Of a stretch of 64,000 nt of DNA, positions 32,762-41,927 are shown piece by piece. How positions within the stretch are numbered: position 1 is the stretch's first letter; each line of letters begins with the position of its first letter. Source of the DNA: Flavobacterium piscis (GTDB lineage Bacteria > Bacteroidota > Bacteroidia > Flavobacteriales > Flavobacteriaceae); NCBI RefSeq assembly GCF_001686925.1, contig NZ_LVEN01000027.1, positions 496,001 to 560,000 of the forward strand, read 5' to 3'. The notes below the pieces were generated by a model. The model was not told where the DNA came from and searched no databases. It worked only from the letters and a program-made list of their open reading frames with translations. The translations under genes were made by a program, and so were the position numbers.

Positions 32762-33553
32762 ATGAAAAAATTGATGATTCTAACAGCGGCACTTGCCTTT
32801 TTTTCTTCTTATGCCCAAAATCAAAAAGAAAACAAAGCAGTAAAACAAACCACAACTTCTAAAAACGAAACAAAAATGAACAAGAAAATTTTAATTATCG
32901 TGTCGAATGCCAATGCCATTGGACCAAACAACAGAAGAACAGGAACATTTCTTCCAGAAGTAGCGCATCCTTATGCTGCATTCGAAAAAGCAAATTACCA
33001 GATCGATTTTGCCAGCTTAACCGGAGATACGCCTTATTTAGACGCTCTTAATTTAGCAAGTGATCCTGAAAATCTGGCATTTCTAACAGGAAAAGGCTGG
33101 GAAACTATGCAAAAAGCCGTTAAGCTATCCACTGTAGATGTTACTAAATACGATGCCATTTTTGTACCAGGCGGACTAGCACCAATGGTCGATATGCCGG
33201 AAAATGAGTTGCTGAAAAAAGTAATTAAAGAAACCTACGAACGAAATGCAGTGGTAGGGGCAGTGTGTCACGGTCCGGTTTCTTTATTAAATGTAAAACT
33301 AAGCAACGGAACTTATTTAGTAAACGGTAAAAACATTACGTCTTTTACAGATGAAGAAGAAAGAGGTTACGCCATTGCAGATGTCCCTTTTTTATTAGAA
33401 ACAGCTTTAACAAAACAAGGAGCAAAATTTCATTCTGCCGCAAATTGGTCTGCCCACAGTATTGCCGATGGTAATTTGGTTACAGGACAAAATCCTGCTT
33501 CTGCAAAGGGAGTGGCAGAAAAGATGATTGTTATTTTAGAATCTAAAAAATAA
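32762..33553 (+). CDS. Secreted DJ-1/PfpI (HchA/Hsp31-like) protein
   Basis: A 263-residue protein with a signal peptide (MKKLMILTAALAFFSSYAQ) and a short Lys/Thr-rich linker before the domain. The domain carries E66 (FLPEVAHP), the nucleophile elbow C169-H170 in VGAVCHGP and FVPGGLAP, typical of the Hsp31/glyoxalase III branch of the DJ-1/PfpI superfamily. Members act as glutathione-independent methylglyoxal glyoxalases or protein deglycases. An exported copy, probably periplasmic, is somewhat unusual. A second Met at residue 39 could give a cytosolic form; the signal-bearing start has the better context and promoter. Confidence 0.85.
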   Translation: MKKLMILTAALAFFSSYAQNQKENKAVKQTTTSKNETKMNKKILIIVSNANAIGPNNRRTGTFLPEVAHPYAAFEKANYQIDFASLTGDTPYLDALNLASDPENLAFLTGKGWETMQKAVKLSTVDVTKYDAIFVPGGLAPMVDMPENELLKKVIKETYERNAVVGAVCHGPVSLLNVKLSNGTYLVNGKNITSFTDEEERGYAIADVPFLLETALTKQGAKFHSAANWSAHSIADGNLVTGQNPASAKGVAEKMIVILESKK

Positions 33554-33576
33554 TTATAAGCTAGTCTTTTCATTTC

Positions 33577-33659
33577 GAGGAACGAGAAATCACACAAGAA
33601 ATTCCGTCCGGAATATCGCCAGTCTTTGTCGAGTTACTAACGGAGATCCCTCGTTCCTC
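33577..33659. repeat. Inverted repeat GAGGAACGAG / CTCGTTCCTC
   Basis: 10-bp perfect arms at 33577-33586 and 33650-33659 enclose a smaller ATTCC-GGAAT hairpin at 33601-33614. It lies between the DJ-1 and ABM genes and has no T-run. Confidence 0.7.
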
Positions 33660-33707
33660 TGGACAAGATTGTGTTAATTAAATAAAAAAACATATTAAAA
33701 TATAAAA

Positions 33708-34013
33708 ATGGAAAATCAAAATCCGGTTCATGTTTTTGCGACATGGAAAGTTAAAGAAGGTCAGATTGAAAACGTTTTAAATTTACTAAAAAAAGTACAT
33801 GACGAAAGCGTTAAAGAAAAAGGAAATTTGTTTTACACCATTCATCAAAATAATTCAGATTTAAATAACATATTATTATTTGAAGGATATAGGAACGAAG
33901 ATGCCGTAACAGCGCATCGAAATTCCACTTATTTTCAGGAAGTAGTTTTGGGACAGATTGTGCCATTATTAGAAAACAGGGAGATTGTATTAGCAACGCC
34001 TTTGGATTATTAA
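33708..34013 (+). CDS. Antibiotic biosynthesis monooxygenase (ABM) domain protein
   Basis: A 101-residue single-domain protein with the ABM/ferredoxin-like fold: VHVFATWKVKEGQIENVLNLLKKVHDESVKEKGNLFYTIHQNNSDLNNILLFEGYRNEDAVTAHRNSTYFQEVV. Members include quinol monooxygenases (YgiN) and heme- or polyketide-modifying enzymes that work without a cofactor. It sits downstream of the DJ-1 gene, separated by a repeat, and ends at a terminator. The stress-linked neighbours make detoxification of quinones or similar plausible, but this is inference. Confidence 0.85.
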   Translation: MENQNPVHVFATWKVKEGQIENVLNLLKKVHDESVKEKGNLFYTIHQNNSDLNNILLFEGYRNEDAVTAHRNSTYFQEVVLGQIVPLLENREIVLATPLDY

Positions 34014-34023
34014 TAAAGGAAAT

Positions 34024-34058
34024 AAAAAAGTAACAGCACTGAGCTGTTACTTTTTTTT
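34024..34058. terminator. Bidirectional intrinsic terminator
   Basis: AAGTAACAGC / GCTGTTACTT stem with a 5-base loop, A-run before and T-run after, between the convergent ABM (+) and SDR (-) genes. Confidence 0.85.
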
Positions 34059-34059
34059 A

Positions 34060-34686
34060 TTAATTCGTCAACGCGACATATTGGTAAAGTCTTGTTGGAT
34101 CTTCGGCCTCCTTAATTAAATAATCAGCAACATCTGCTCTTGAAATTTTGCCCACTTTTATTCCTCTAGAAAGTCCCGTTATGGTTTTATAAGCCGAACT
34201 TTTATCTTTATTGGTAAGCATTCCCGGCCTGATAATTTCCCATCTTAGAGAACTATTAGTGATGATTTCTTCCATTTTTGTTTTATTATTATATTGATCT
34301 TTCAGGAATAATGAAATCACGGTTTTCATAAAAAAGCTTAAATACCTTTTACTTTCTCCCGCTCCAAAACCTGTAATTACTAAAACTGGTGAAGAGAAAT
34401 TTAAATCGTCAACAACCTTTACCAAATTATTTGCAATATCAGAAAAAAGAGTTGTTGCTTTTTTATTTTTTGTGCCAACGGTTATGAGTACAGTATCGGC
34501 ATCTTTTATGGCATTTTTTAAGTCTGTAGGCGAGGTAGCGCTTCCATTTATTTTAATGAGATTGGGATGATTTGGGATCTGATTTGTATTTGTTGACAAA
34601 GCTGTTACGTTATGTCCGTTTTTGAGTGCCTGCGATACCGCTTGTAATCCAATTCCGGCTCCGGCTCCTATAATGGCTATGTTCAT
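34060..34686 (-). CDS. NAD(P)H-binding SDR-type oxidoreductase
   Basis: A 208-residue protein starting at the ATG at 34686; an earlier frame start at 34749 lies within the upstream gene. The N-terminal MNIAIIGAGAGIGLQAVSQALKNGHNVTALS is the atypical SDR dinucleotide loop, and VLITVGTKNKKATTLFSD, VLVITGFGAGESK and WEIIRPGMLTNK follow, as in NAD(P)H-binding (NmrA/flavin-reductase-like) proteins. The start is one base after the stop of the IMPase-like gene (TAA-A-ATG), so the two are translationally coupled. Substrate unknown. Confidence 0.85.
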   Translation of the reverse strand: MNIAIIGAGAGIGLQAVSQALKNGHNVTALSTNTNQIPNHPNLIKINGSATSPTDLKNAIKDADTVLITVGTKNKKATTLFSDIANNLVKVVDDLNFSSPVLVITGFGAGESKRYLSFFMKTVISLFLKDQYNNKTKMEEIITNSSLRWEIIRPGMLTNKDKSSAYKTITGLSRGIKVGKISRADVADYLIKEAEDPTRLYQYVALTN

Positions 34687-34687
34687 T

Positions 34688-35494
34688 TTAATTTGTAGAT
34701 TTAATTTGTAGATATTTCTCTGCAATATTTTTTGGTGCAGCCAATACACTTTCGCTTCCCCATTTCCATGGTTTTCCCGCTGCTGTCAGGATTGTTGCAC
34801 CAGCTTCTTTAGCGATAAGCAGTCCGGCAATCCAATTATAAGTATCAAGATCTTCCTGAACAAACAAATCGATTCTTCCTGCACCAACATACGCCAATTG
34901 AAGACCGTGTGGCCCATAATTTCTAACTATTCCGTAATTGCGGATCAGTTTTGTAATTGTAGCACCAATTTTTTCATTTAAATTATTATCTGATTTATCC
35001 TGATGACCGTATTCAAAAACAGCAAGCATCACAGCCGGATCTGTTTTACGGCTAATTTTGAGTAATTTGCCATTCATAAAGGCACCTTCGCCTTTTTTTG
35101 CCCAAAATATTTCATTAGCCAAAGGATCAAAAATCACAGAAAAGTAAGGCTGTCCATCACGAATAAGTGCCAGATTGATTGTCCATCCTGCAATGTGCTG
35201 AAGATATTGAATAGCGCCATCCATCGCATCGCAAAGCCAGTATTCGTCTTGTTTGGCCGGATTTCTTTGTGAATTGGTATCAAATTCGTCTCCAATATGC
35301 CAGGGTGTGTTGGGAAATTCCGGAGATAAATCTTCTTTTAAAGAAGTCAGGCACAAAGTGTCGATGTCTTCTAATTGTTTCAAAAGCTCATCCATAGTTT
35401 GCGGGATAGCATTTCGCTTATAATCTTTTAAAAAGACGTTACCCACTTTTTGTACTGCGTCGAGTATGATGGGAATGTTGATTTCGTTTTGCAT
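34688..35494 (-). CDS. Inositol-monophosphatase-family protein with altered active site
   Basis: A 268-residue cytoplasmic protein with the IMPase fold. The metal motif reads WLCDAMDGAIQYL (D89, D92) where the family has DPIDGT, so the catalytic Thr is Ala (A94). The C-terminal motif reads YNWIAGLLIAKEAGA instead of WDxAAG, so the last metal-ligand Asp is Asn (N220). E70 is preserved in GDEFD. Two of the key side chains of a phosphatase are thus changed, and activity on inositol phosphate is doubtful. It is coupled to the SDR gene and lies 81 bp after the AraC regulator, suggesting a three-gene unit. Confidence 0.8.
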   Translation of the reverse strand: MQNEINIPIILDAVQKVGNVFLKDYKRNAIPQTMDELLKQLEDIDTLCLTSLKEDLSPEFPNTPWHIGDEFDTNSQRNPAKQDEYWLCDAMDGAIQYLQHIAGWTINLALIRDGQPYFSVIFDPLANEIFWAKKGEGAFMNGKLLKISRKTDPAVMLAVFEYGHQDKSDNNLNEKIGATITKLIRNYGIVRNYGPHGLQLAYVGAGRIDLFVQEDLDTYNWIAGLLIAKEAGATILTAAGKPWKWGSESVLAAPKNIAEKYLQIKSTN

Positions 35495-35575
35495 ATCAGT
35501 TAAAGTATTAATTACAATGCAAAACTACTTGTAGGATGAGGTTTTAATGTAGTTTGAATGATGGGAAGAATAGTT

Positions 35576-36436
35576 CTAATCACGGAATTTTTTCCGAAAC
35601 TCAAGAGGAGTGAGGCTGGTTACTTTTTTAAAAAGTTTTCCAAAATAAACAGGTTCTTCGTAACCAACTTCGTAAGCAATTTCCTTTACGCTATTAGCTG
35701 TAAAGTAGAGCAATCTTTTGGCTTCCATGATAGAGGCTTCCTGAATATGTACAGACACAGGACTTCCTGTTAATGATTTTACAGTATCATTTAAATGCGC
35801 TGTCGAAATAGAAAGTGCCGCCGCATATTGAGCAGGCTGTTTCCAGGTTTTGAAATGTTCTTTTGTTAGCTTCATGAACGATTCCTTAATGATAATGCTT
35901 CGGTTTTCTTTTGTTTTATCAAGAGCAAAATCAGAAACTATTTCTCCTGCAATTAAACTTAAAAGCCCATTTAACAAGGAATGAACAGTTTTTTGACTAT
36001 ACTGATTGGTATTTTGCTGTTGTACTTTTTCAATTAAATCCATCATGAGACAAAGCTGCTCAAAAAAAGGAGATTCGTGCTGAAGTAAAAAAGGATTATC
36101 AATTTTATTTTCTAAAAGGAGCAATACTTCTTTATTGACGAGCGACGGATCAAAACTAATCATCCATCCTTTTGGATTTTTTACTTCTATAATATGATGT
36201 ACTTGCTCCGGAAAAATACAAATTAGGGCCGGCGCAGTAAATTCAATGTTTTTGAAATCAATATTGAATTGAAATGTTCCGTTTACTGCCAACATCAATT
36301 GGCAATGATTATCCCGGTGTGGCTTCGAGATATCATGTTCTTCAACATCCCGGTCTTCCATATTAACCATAATAATTCCTGCCTTTGCAAGAGGCGACAG
36401 TTCAAATTGTCTGATCGTATGGTTTTTATTTTTCAA
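35576..36436 (-). CDS. AraC-family transcriptional regulator
   Basis: A 286-residue regulator. The N-terminal half (about 1-150) is a cupin-like sensor (HRDNHCQLMLAVNGTFQFNIDFKNIEFTAPALICIFPEQVHHI). The C-terminal two HTH motifs span about 190-285: AAALSISTAHLNDTVKSLTGSPVSVHIQE and VKEIAYEVGYEEPVYFGKLFKKVTSLTPLEFRK. It lies directly upstream of the IMPase-like and SDR genes on the same strand and is the likely activator or part of that operon. No DNA site is identified. Confidence 0.88.
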   Translation of the reverse strand: MKNKNHTIRQFELSPLAKAGIIMVNMEDRDVEEHDISKPHRDNHCQLMLAVNGTFQFNIDFKNIEFTAPALICIFPEQVHHIIEVKNPKGWMISFDPSLVNKEVLLLLENKIDNPFLLQHESPFFEQLCLMMDLIEKVQQQNTNQYSQKTVHSLLNGLLSLIAGEIVSDFALDKTKENRSIIIKESFMKLTKEHFKTWKQPAQYAAALSISTAHLNDTVKSLTGSPVSVHIQEASIMEAKRLLYFTANSVKEIAYEVGYEEPVYFGKLFKKVTSLTPLEFRKKFRD

Positions 36437-36578
36437 GATTTAAAATGATAATGTAGCGTGATATCTTTATTTACAGACAAAAATAGCGAATAAAAATTTT
36501 ACACTGTACTAATTTGTATTACCCCATTTATAAACGATTTAAAGTAATTTTCATTAAAAAAACATTTCTAAAATCGTA

Positions 36579-39500
36579 CTATTTCACTTCCTGATTGCCA
36601 TTATTAATAAACTCTGATGGCGACATCGAAAAGCTTTTCTGGAAGTTTCTGCTAAAACTGGACTGCGAATTGTACCCTACGATTTCTGAAATTTCATAGA
36701 CCTTATATTTGCCGGAAAGCAGTAATTCTGCCGCTTTCTTTAAACGGGCATTATTGATAAGCTCGTTTGGACTTAAATTAGAAATGTCTTTTATTTTACG
36801 ATACAAAGTCGAACGGCTCATGTGCAGAATATCGGCCAATGATTCAACACTTAGATTCGTATCTGCAATATTCTGGTCTATAATTTCATCTAGTTTTTTA
36901 ATGAAATCTTCGTCAATTTTATTGTGGGCAATACTTTTTAAATGGGATAAAGGAGAACTCGCATAAAACTCCATAACATGGCGTCTATTGGATAATAAAT
37001 TATCAATTTGCGCCAATATAAAATCAATCGAAAAAGGTTTGGAGATATAAGCATCAGCTCCTGATTCCAGACCTTTAATTCGGGATTGTATGGCGGTTAA
37101 AGCGGTCAACAGAATGACAGGAATATGACTCGTTTCGATATTAGATTTAATACGGTCACACAGTTCAATTCCGTCCATTACGGGCATTGTAATATCGCTG
37201 ATAACAATGTGTATCGTTTGATTGTGAATTACTTTTAAGGCTTCTTCTCCGTTAGTCGCCTTGAAAATTTTATATTCTTTTCCAAGTTCCTTGCTCATAA
37301 AATTAAGGAGCTCTAAATTATCCTCGACAATAAGAATCTGCGTTTTTGTGTTTTTTGCAATAATCTCATTTTCCAGTTCTTCGTTATTGTCTTTTAAGGT
37401 GTTTTCAGCTGTGTCTTTATAAAGATGAAATTCACTTTGTTGGCGCAGCGGCAATCGCAACACAAAAGTATTCATAGCATCATCTACAAATTGCAGTTTT
37501 AAAGTTCCGTTATGCAATTCCGTCAAAGAATGCGCGAGCGACAAACCAATTCCGGTTCCGGTCTGTGTTTCAGATCCTAATATTCTAAAGAAAGGTTCAA
37601 AAATTTTGCTTTTAAGACCTTTCGGAATCAGATTACCATCATTCTTCACTATAAATTCCAGAGAATTTTCGTCTCTGAACAAAGTAATAATAACTTCCTT
37701 TTTGGCATATTTAACGGCATTACTAATTAAATTGCTTAGAATTTTGGTAATCGCTTCTTCATCAACAAAAGCATAAATATCCTTGTCTCCCAATTCTAAT
37801 GCTAAGTGAATATTTCTTTCTTCAATAAGAGGTGTAAATTGCGACTGCAATTGTTTCACTAAAAGTGAGATATTGGTTTCAACAAATGTTAGTCCCAAAC
37901 CTTCCATTTCGGTTTTTCTAAAATCCAGCAGTTCATTAACCAAATTCAATAATCTCGAAGTGTTTTTCTCCATGATGGATAAATTGGGAATGATTTCCGG
38001 AGATTCGTAAGTTCTTTTCAGCAGGCTTTCTAAAGGACTTTTTATCAGCGTTAAAGGTGTTCGTATTTCATGCGCCACATTGGTAAAAAACTCAATTTTA
38101 GCGTGGTATATTTCTTTCTCTTTTTCGTTATTAAGATTGGCAATTTTTTGGTTGTTTTCCTTGATATTCATGTGATGATACCTGCGTAAAAGCCAATACA
38201 GGCATCCCGCAATTACCAGAAAATAAAGGAAAAAAGCATAACCGCTTGCCCAAAATGGCGGTAAAATGGTAATTTCTACAACAGCTTCTTTACTCCAAAT
38301 CCCGCTGGCGCTCAATGATTTTACCCTGAATTTGTAATTGCCTGAAGGAAGCTCTGTAAAGAACACCTTATTGTTTTTATTCAGATAAACCCAGTCGTCG
38401 CTAATCCCGTCGAGTTTGTACCAATATTGCGTAAGTTCAGGAGCTGTATAACTTAAAGCAGCAAAATCAATATTAAAATTAGACTGATAATTTTTTAAAG
38501 TGATTTTCCTGATATAGGAAACCGATTCGTCGAGCGGAGAATCTTCGTCATTTACAATTACATCCTGGTTGTTGATTTGAAGCCCCGTAATAAAAATGGG
38601 AGGATTGTATTTATAGGTACTAAAATTCTTTGGGTTAAAGCTAATCATCCCATTTAGGTTTCCAAAATACATGTCGCCATTAGCATCTTTAAAAGCCGAA
38701 CTGTAATTAAACTGATCACTCAGTAATCCGTTTGCTGTGGTAAAAATTTTAACTGATTTTGTTTTATAATTAAATCTCACCAATCCTTTTGAAGTTGTAA
38801 TACATAGATTTTGCTGATCATCCTGCAAAATAGAATAAATTACATTACTTGAAAATCCGTCTTTGGTGGTAAATTTTTTGAATTCCTTTTTTTCGGTATC
38901 AAACAAATTCAGACCATTTTCTGTTGCAATCCAAAGATTGTTTTGCTGATCCTGAAATATCGAAGTGATAAAATCATTACTAATGCTTTTATCATCTTTA
39001 TAATCGTGCCTGTAAACAGCTTTTTCCTTGGTTTTCGGGTTATAATAAAAAAGTCCGTCACGATAAGATCCTGCCCATAAATTTCCCTTTTTGTCTTTGA
39101 ACATGCAGGTATAATGGGTAGTTTCTGAAAAAATAGAACAAATTTCGAAACTATCTTTCTGATCATCATACAAATAAATGCCCACAGAAGTTACGACATA
39201 TAATTTCTTTTCGGGAGTTTCATAAAACGTAACAATAAAATCACTTTTAAAATTACTGGTCGTGTGATCGTAATGTTTGATAACTTTTCCGGAGTTGGCA
39301 TCCATAACATCCAGTCCGTGCTCAAAAGTTCCTATCCAGATTTTATTTCCTCTTGGCAAAACACCATGTATATTGTAAAAAGAAAGTCCGGATTTTGTTC
39401 CGTCAGGCAGGTAATTAACAAATTTCTTTGTGTGGAGGTTAAACTTATTAATTCCTGCATCTTCAGTACCAATCCAGAGATTGCCCTGATCGTCTTTCTG

Positions 39501-40541
39501 AATTTCGCGCACAGCACTTCCTACAATGGCGTTTTCGCTTTTTCGGGGAAAATATTTCTTAAACTGATCGTATTGTTTCTGATGATAATTTACGCCTCCA
39601 AAATAAGTTCCAATCCATACGCCATTTTCTTTATCAATAGTAATACAATAGGCGGCATTATCTGAAATCGCATAAGGATCACTCGGACTTTTACGTAAAT
39701 TCCGAATCGTTTTATGCTGTAAATTATAGATATAAGCACCGGATTCACTGGCAATCCATAATTCATTTTTGTTTCTTTTAAATTGTCGTACAAAAACAGG
39801 TTTTTCTGCACCGTTAATAAACGGAGTAGTTTTACCGCTTGAAACGTCATATTTGTAAACGCCATGATCACGAGTTCCTATCAAAACCGAATTGGCATCT
39901 AATGCATATATGACAGATATTGAAAAAGTTGAGTTAGGCAGCTGCACCCTGATTTTCTCAAAACTCTGAGTAGCTTCAGAATAGCGGTATAAATCATCAT
40001 AAGAAGAAACCCAGATGACACCATTTTTATCACACGAAATTGAAGTAGCATAAAAAGAATCTTTGCCATCGAACATGACAGTTTCTTTGGTATCAACATT
40101 GTATTTAATCAATGTCCCGATCGAGATAAACCAAAGATTGTTTTTTAAATCATTGTCGATATCATTAATACGATTCGTAATGGCTTCGTTGATAAAAGCA
40201 AACCTTTCTAATTTTTTGTCGTAAGAATACAATCCTTTATCGGTTCCTACCCAAATATAATTTCTGAATTCATGCAGCGATTGAATATAGTTACTACCTA
40301 ATGATGTTTTAGGATCTCTTGCACTTCGAAATGTCTTGAAATGATATCCGTCAAAACGGTTCAGGCCATCTTTTGTACCCAGCCATAAAAAACCGTCTTT
40401 ATCCTGAATCGAAGCCAAAACGGTATTGTTAGACATTCCGTTTTCGACTTTATAATGCTTAAAATAATATTCCTGGCTAAAAATTGTAGTCGACAAAAAT
40501 AAGAGACAGACTAATATCCCAATTTTAAAGAAACGTTGCAT
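36579..40541 (-). CDS. Hybrid two-component system sensor-regulator (HTCS), complete
   Basis: A 1320-residue inner-membrane protein, starting at 40541 where the signal sequence MQRFFKIGILVCLLFLSTTIFSQ begins; a longer frame from 40595 adds 18 residues. Two seven-bladed Reg_prop propellers form the periplasmic sensor (about 25-690), then comes a Y_Y_Y domain, one transmembrane helix (WASGYAFFLYFLVIAGCLYWLL) and HisKA with phospho-acceptor H824 (NVAHEIRTPL). HATPase follows (GTGIGLSLAH), then a receiver with D1116 (VISDITMPVMDG) and an AraC-type HTH (LSVESLADILHMSRSTLYRK...). One polypeptide thus senses a sugar and switches genes. It lies at the edge of the GH43/GH31/SusCD locus, divergent from the gene at 41057, and is its likely activator. 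Confidence 0.93.
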   Translation of the reverse strand: MQRFFKIGILVCLLFLSTTIFSQEYYFKHYKVENGMSNNTVLASIQDKDGFLWLGTKDGLNRFDGYHFKTFRSARDPKTSLGSNYIQSLHEFRNYIWVGTDKGLYSYDKKLERFAFINEAITNRINDIDNDLKNNLWFISIGTLIKYNVDTKETVMFDGKDSFYATSISCDKNGVIWVSSYDDLYRYSEATQSFEKIRVQLPNSTFSISVIYALDANSVLIGTRDHGVYKYDVSSGKTTPFINGAEKPVFVRQFKRNKNELWIASESGAYIYNLQHKTIRNLRKSPSDPYAISDNAAYCITIDKENGVWIGTYFGGVNYHQKQYDQFKKYFPRKSENAIVGSAVREIQKDDQGNLWIGTEDAGINKFNLHTKKFVNYLPDGTKSGLSFYNIHGVLPRGNKIWIGTFEHGLDVMDANSGKVIKHYDHTTSNFKSDFIVTFYETPEKKLYVVTSVGIYLYDDQKDSFEICSIFSETTHYTCMFKDKKGNLWAGSYRDGLFYYNPKTKEKAVYRHDYKDDKSISNDFITSIFQDQQNNLWIATENGLNLFDTEKKEFKKFTTKDGFSSNVIYSILQDDQQNLCITTSKGLVRFNYKTKSVKIFTTANGLLSDQFNYSSAFKDANGDMYFGNLNGMISFNPKNFSTYKYNPPIFITGLQINNQDVIVNDEDSPLDESVSYIRKITLKNYQSNFNIDFAALSYTAPELTQYWYKLDGISDDWVYLNKNNKVFFTELPSGNYKFRVKSLSASGIWSKEAVVEITILPPFWASGYAFFLYFLVIAGCLYWLLRRYHHMNIKENNQKIANLNNEKEKEIYHAKIEFFTNVAHEIRTPLTLIKSPLESLLKRTYESPEIIPNLSIMEKNTSRLLNLVNELLDFRKTEMEGLGLTFVETNISLLVKQLQSQFTPLIEERNIHLALELGDKDIYAFVDEEAITKILSNLISNAVKYAKKEVIITLFRDENSLEFIVKNDGNLIPKGLKSKIFEPFFRILGSETQTGTGIGLSLAHSLTELHNGTLKLQFVDDAMNTFVLRLPLRQQSEFHLYKDTAENTLKDNNEELENEIIAKNTKTQILIVEDNLELLNFMSKELGKEYKIFKATNGEEALKVIHNQTIHIVISDITMPVMDGIELCDRIKSNIETSHIPVILLTALTAIQSRIKGLESGADAYISKPFSIDFILAQIDNLLSNRRHVMEFYASSPLSHLKSIAHNKIDEDFIKKLDEIIDQNIADTNLSVESLADILHMSRSTLYRKIKDISNLSPNELINNARLKKAAELLLSGKYKVYEISEIVGYNSQSSFSRNFQKSFSMSPSEFINNGNQEVK

Positions 40542-41056
40542 GTATGTGTTTTTATTAATTTTTATATAAAAAAATAAATTTTCCGCTGGTGTCATAAGTG
40601 TTCATTTTGATTTTTCTAGCGTACTGACCAAGTAATAAAAGGGTATTTGAATCAATTGAACACAATTGTGAAACAAAATGAGATTAAAATAATGTGCTCA
40701 ATATGCTACTTTGGCCAAAAATTAAAATGATATTTTTTTAATATATAAATTATTGTATTACTAAAAAATAAGCAAAATGTTTTAATAGTACTTAAAATAT
40801 ATAGCAAATGGACGCTTGCAATATTACTTATATTTTTAGTAATACAAAATGAAATTCTTAAAAGTTATTTTTTTAATCTTAAATGTATCACTTGTAACTA
40901 TTGAGGATTTTATTTTCAAAATTTTAATGAACTGAAGCTTTAACTGAAGGAATAATATCATCAAAATCGCCAAGAAATGAAATTATAAAAATGGACTTGC
41001 AGATACACCTGAAGGTTGCCATTGCTTGATAATTAAATCTATTAAATATTATAATT
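40542..41056. other. Regulatory region between HTCS and the gene at 41057
   Basis: No gene is supported. It contains the first copy of the PUL promoter element (40658-40790). The rest is AT-rich; no TAnnTTTG box is clear for the HTCS gene. A 12-codon frame at 40992 is treated as chance. Confidence 0.6.
40658..40790 (+). promoter_or_regulatory. PUL promoter element, copy A
   Basis: About 130 bp that align without gaps of note to 46826-46958 upstream of SusC, roughly four-fifths identical by eye. The core GAAACAAAATGnGATTAAAA is followed by ATGTGnTCAnTAT, TTTGGnCAnAAATT and AAATGA. Both copies point rightward to the genes. A binding region for the HTCS is inferred. Confidence 0.65.
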
Positions 41057-41848
41057 ATGAAAAAAATACTACTGTTTGCTGCAGTTGTTTTATTGGGAAG
41101 TACATCGATTGCCCAAAAAAAGAAATACTTATTATTTGAGTTTATGAAAGTTGCTCCAGGGCAGGAATCAGCCTACATTGAAACGGAAAGTTTTTGGAAA
41201 AAAATACACGTTCAACGTGTTAAAAACAGTGATATTGAGGGATGGCAGCTTTGGCATTTGGTTGGTGAGAATCAGGACTTTCAATATGTAACAGTTCAGG
41301 TTTTTAACGATTCAACAAAAATGATTCAAAATGGGAGTAGCGATAATTTTTTAAAAATGTCTAAAAAAGCATTTCCCGCTATGTCTGAAGCAATGTTATT
41401 ATCAAAAAGAACAGAATCCCTTAGAACAAGAAATGTAGTAGAAACTTTTTATCTGGAACAAATTGACCAGACTAAAGAACAATTTAATGTGTCTTTAGGA
41501 GCTGTGATGGAGATTAATTTAATGAAAGTGACGCCGGAAAATTATGCAAAATATGAAAATGCAGAATCCAAAATATTTAAGCCGGAATGGCAAAAAAGAG
41601 TAGATGCGGGTAGATTTGGCAGCTGGAGTTTATTTAGAGTGGTAAATCTCAAAGAATATCGTTTAAATAGCGAAATCTCATACGTATCCCTGAATCAGTT
41701 TAAAGATTTTAATCAGCTATTTGGAGGGGCGGAAGATAAAAGTATTCTTGGCAAAGCGGATCAGGAAACATGGCAGGAAGCCTATAGCACGAGAGAAATA
41801 AACTCGTACAGAGTAGTTTTGATTAAGAAATCAGACAAAGGCTTATAA
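41057..41848 (+). CDS. Secreted protein with duplicated ferredoxin-like domain, unknown function
   Basis: A 263-residue protein with a signal peptide (MKKILLFAAVVLLGSTSIAQ). The two halves are an internal duplication: YLLFEFMKVAPGQESAYIETESFWKKIHVQRVKNSDIEGWQLWHLV (about 24-70) matches VMEINLMKVTPENYAKYENAESKIFKPEWQKRVDAGRFGSWSLFRVV (about 149-196), each followed by a strand that begins YVTVQVFND or YVSLNQFKD. The layout resembles dimeric alpha-beta-barrel (Dabb/ABM-like) domains fused head to tail. No glycan enzyme motif is present. It is the first gene after copy A of the PUL element, with GH43 79 bp downstream, so it is probably expressed with the locus. Role unknown. Confidence 0.65.
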   Translation: MKKILLFAAVVLLGSTSIAQKKKYLLFEFMKVAPGQESAYIETESFWKKIHVQRVKNSDIEGWQLWHLVGENQDFQYVTVQVFNDSTKMIQNGSSDNFLKMSKKAFPAMSEAMLLSKRTESLRTRNVVETFYLEQIDQTKEQFNVSLGAVMEINLMKVTPENYAKYENAESKIFKPEWQKRVDAGRFGSWSLFRVVNLKEYRLNSEISYVSLNQFKDFNQLFGGAEDKSILGKADQETWQEAYSTREINSYRVVLIKKSDKGL

Positions 41849-41927
41849 ATTCACAACTATTTAATATTCTTTTCAATAGAAGGAAGCTGCAAGCGATTGT
41901 GACCAAAATACAACATAAAAACAATTA

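Noticed and set aside
34687-34749. Extended start of the SDR gene
   Set aside because: It overlaps the end of the IMPase-like gene and encodes a segment unlike any SDR N-terminus.
40992-41030. 12-codon frame (MDLQIHLKVAIA) upstream of the gene at 41057
   Set aside because: No terminator or regulatory codon run is nearby and frames of this length are common by chance.
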